A DNA stretch of 64,000 bases from Azadirachta indica (lineage: Eukaryota; Streptophyta; Magnoliopsida; Sapindales; Meliaceae): contig CM040441.1 in the NCBI GenBank assembly GCA_022749755.1, positions 10,851,475 to 10,915,474 of the forward strand, read 5' to 3'. Positions 61,736 to 64,000 of the stretch are shown here, piece by piece. A program made the position numbers and the translations under genes. How positions within the stretch are numbered: the stretch's first letter is position 1; the number at the start of each line of letters is the position of its first letter. The notes under the pieces were generated by a model, which had not been told where the DNA came from, ran no database searches, and saw nothing but the letters and a program-made list of their open reading frames with translations.

Positions 61736-64000
61736 ATGACTAAACAAGATGCTGAAGCATCTAATGAAGTTATACAAGGTACACTATCTTTGTTTTCTAG
61801 AGTTATTAAAGTCTTATTTGATTCTGGGGCTACACACTCTTTTATATCATGTGCGGTTGCACGTTATGCTGATAGACCTAGTGAACTATTAGAGTATTGT
61901 TTATCAATTACTACTCCCATGGGTGATAATGTGATAGTAGATCGGATATATAAATCTTGTGTGCTTTACTTAGGTGATAGAGAATTCTTAGTGGATCTTC
62001 TAACATTAGAGATGCATGACTTTGAAGTTATTTTAGGAATGAACTGGTTGGCTGCTTATCATGCTAGTATTAACTGTTATACTAAAGAAATTGTGTTTAA
62101 TATACCTGGGGAATTAGAGTTTCGTTTTCAGGAAAAGCATACTAGTAATAATGTTTTCATATCAGCATTTAAAGCTAGAAAAATGATAACAAAAGAGTGT
62201 GATGCATTTCTAGCTAATGTGATTATTGATCAAGACCATGGAAATTGCTTTGAAGATATTTCTGTGGTTAAAGAATTTTCTGATGTGTTTCCTGAGGAGT
62301 TGCCTGGGATACCCCCTGATCGAGAAATTGAGTTCGCAATTGACCTAGTTCCTGGTACTGCACCAATTTCTAAGGGACCTTATTGGATGGCACCAATTGA
62401 GTTGAAAGAACTGAAGATTCAATTACAAGATCTACTAGATAAGGGTTTTATTCGTCCTAGTATATCTCCTTAGGGTGCTCCAATGTTGTTTGTGAAAAAG
62501 AAAGATGGCTCTATGCGGTTATGTATTGACTATTGGCAACTGAATTCAATCACAATCAAGAATAAGTATCCTCTTCCTCGAATCGGTGACCTTTTTGACT
62601 AATTGCAAGGTGCAACAGTTTTCTCTAAAATTGACCTACGGTCTGGATATCACCAGTTGAAGATCAAGAAAGAAGATGTGCCTAAGACAGCTTTTCGCGC
62701 GCGATATGGACATTATGAATTTATAGTCATGCCGTTTAGGTTGACTAATGCACCTGCAGCATTTATGGATTTAATGAATCGCGTCTTTCAGCCTTATCTC
62801 GACCAATTTGTTATTGTATTCATTGATAATATATTGGTTTATTTTAAGAGTAGGGAGGAGCATGAGAAGCATTTGAGAGTTGTTCTTCAAACCCTTCGAG
62901 AGAATAAGCTCTACGCGAAATTTAAAAAGTGCCAGTTTTGGCTTAATCAAGTAGTATTTTTGGGGCATGTGGTTTCTAAAGATGGCATTTCTGTTGATCC
63001 TGCCAAAGTCAAAGCAGTATTTAACTGGCCAAAACTTACTAATGTTACAGAGGTGAGAAGTTTTCTAAGCCTAGCTGGTTATTACCGATGATTTATACGG
63101 GGATTTTTCAATTTGTCAGTTTCTTTCTTAATTAACAAAGAAGAATGCGAAGTTCGAGTGGAGTAAGGAATGTGAAAAGAGTTTTCAAGAGTTAAAGAAT
63201 AAATTAATTTCTGCCCCAGTTTTGACTATTCCTTCTGGTGGTGATGGGTATGTCATTTATAGTGATGCTTCTAAGAAAGGATTGGGCTGTGTACTAATGC
63301 AACATGGTAAAGTAGTAGCTTACGCCTCTAGATAGTTAAAGAGTTATGAACAGAATTATCTGACACATGATTTGGAGTTAGCAGTGGTGGTTTTTGCTTT
63401 AAAAATCTGAAGACACTATCTCTACGGAGAAACTTGTGAAATCTACACCGACCACAAGAGTTTAAAATATCTATTCACTCAGAAGGAATTAAATTTAAGG
63501 TAAGGGAGATGGCTAGAGCTAGTGAAAGATTATGATTGTACAATTAATTATCATCCTGGCAAGGCAAACGTGGTAGCAGATGCACTTAGCAGGAAGTCTT
63601 TAAAGAGTTTAGTATGTCTGACCACCACTCAATCACTTATACTCGAGGATCTGAGGAAGTTGAATATTGAAGTTATGAAGCATGGAGAAGTTGGTCTCTT
63701 AACTTATTTGAGGGTTCAACCAACTTTGATTGACAATATTAAAGCGGCTCAGAAGGATGATCCATAACTTATCAAAATCAGCGACATGATAAAGAAAGGC
63801 GGTCAATCAGAGTTCAGGTTAGATGATCACGGTATCTTGTGGTTAGAAAAAAGACTATGTATACCAGCTAATGAAGAATTAAAGAAAGAAGTTATGAAAG
63901 AAGCTCATGATTCAATATTTTCTGTACATCCAGGTAGTATTAAGATGTATAGAGATTTGAGGAATAACTTTTGGTGAAGGAATATGAAGAATGATATTGC
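61736..64000 (+). pseudogene. Retrotransposon pol: protease, RT, RNase H, start of integrase; degenerate
   Basis: The aspartic protease site is VLFDSGATHSFIS (about 61810-61850). RT motifs include [50 protein letters not shown] and the catalytic box region, which reads FIDN with codon AAT at 62828-62830 where the family has FIDD/YIDD. RNase H includes [39 protein letters not shown] and [15 protein letters not shown]. The integrase zinc-binding N-terminus begins AHDSIFSVHPGSIKMYRDLR. Stops lie at 62471-62473, 62600-62602 and 63089-63091, with others in RNase H and integrase. A frameshift lies near 63125-63145. Confidence 0.9.

Larger units (their letters stand above)
58885..64000 (+). mobile_element. 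Ty3/gypsy LTR retrotransposon, 5' part, degenerate
   Basis: Order along the plus strand: 5' LTR, primer-binding site, gag with zinc knuckle, protease, reverse transcriptase, RNase H and the start of integrase. That order identifies Ty3/gypsy, most likely a chromovirus (Tekay/Del-like). The element runs past the window, so the 3' LTR, the integrase core and any chromodomain are unseen. The frame has 12 stops and a frameshift, so it is not autonomous. Its left end abuts the cut ABCG exon exactly. Confidence 0.93.

Noticed and set aside
1..64000. CRISPR arrays, tRNA or rRNA genes, defence-type gene cassettes
   Set aside because: None was recognised on either strand. The plant nuclear gene content makes the first and last unlikely, but a tRNA or snoRNA scan was not possible by eye.

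Overview
The window is nuclear DNA of a flowering plant, almost certainly a eudicot and probably a woody rosid. The genes are intron-rich with GT-AG introns, the spacers are AT-rich with many TA, GA and TTA microsatellites, and every recognisable protein belongs to a plant family. I cannot name the species. Gene identities below come from translating exons by eye and joining them at GT-AG sites whose reading phases agree.

Left half (1-30 kb): the 3' end of a hAT-dimerisation-domain gene (+), an Fcf2 pre-rRNA processing gene (+), mitochondrial pyruvate dehydrogenase kinase (-), the SNARE NPSN13 (+), a sugar-phosphate/phosphate translocator-like gene (-), a membrane-anchored receptor-like kinase of the GPK1 type (+) and a PTI1-like cytoplasmic kinase (-). 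From memory, hAT, NPSN13, translocator, GPK1 and PTI1-like kinase are consecutive in Arabidopsis (At3g17450 down to At3g17410). This stretch therefore looks like an old syntenic block with Fcf2 and PDK placed inside it.

Middle (30-45 kb): a 6.6-kb AT-rich spacer, a large SPL1/SPL12-type SBP-box transcription factor (+) and a plastid-type pentatricopeptide repeat gene (+).

Right part (45-64 kb): a small cluster of full-size ABCG (PDR) transporters. One copy of 1442 codons (+) is intact, one copy is reduced to its last exon (+), and one copy (-) has lost its N-terminal third at the point where a Ty3/gypsy LTR retrotransposon starts. The retrotransposon fills the window to its right edge. Its reading frame is dead, and each of the 12 internal stops is explained by a single C-to-T or G-to-A change.

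These housekeeping and signalling genes do not form a pathway together. The most noteworthy points are the exact retrotransposon/ABCG junction, a PTI1-like kinase with HRN in place of the catalytic HRD plus an N-terminal frameshift, single small frameshifts in the otherwise well-conserved SPL and PPR genes, paired G-boxes, a palindromic telo-box, and an array of six CCAAT boxes. I found no CRISPR array, bacterial-type operon or convincing RNA gene, and no clearly novel multi-gene system.
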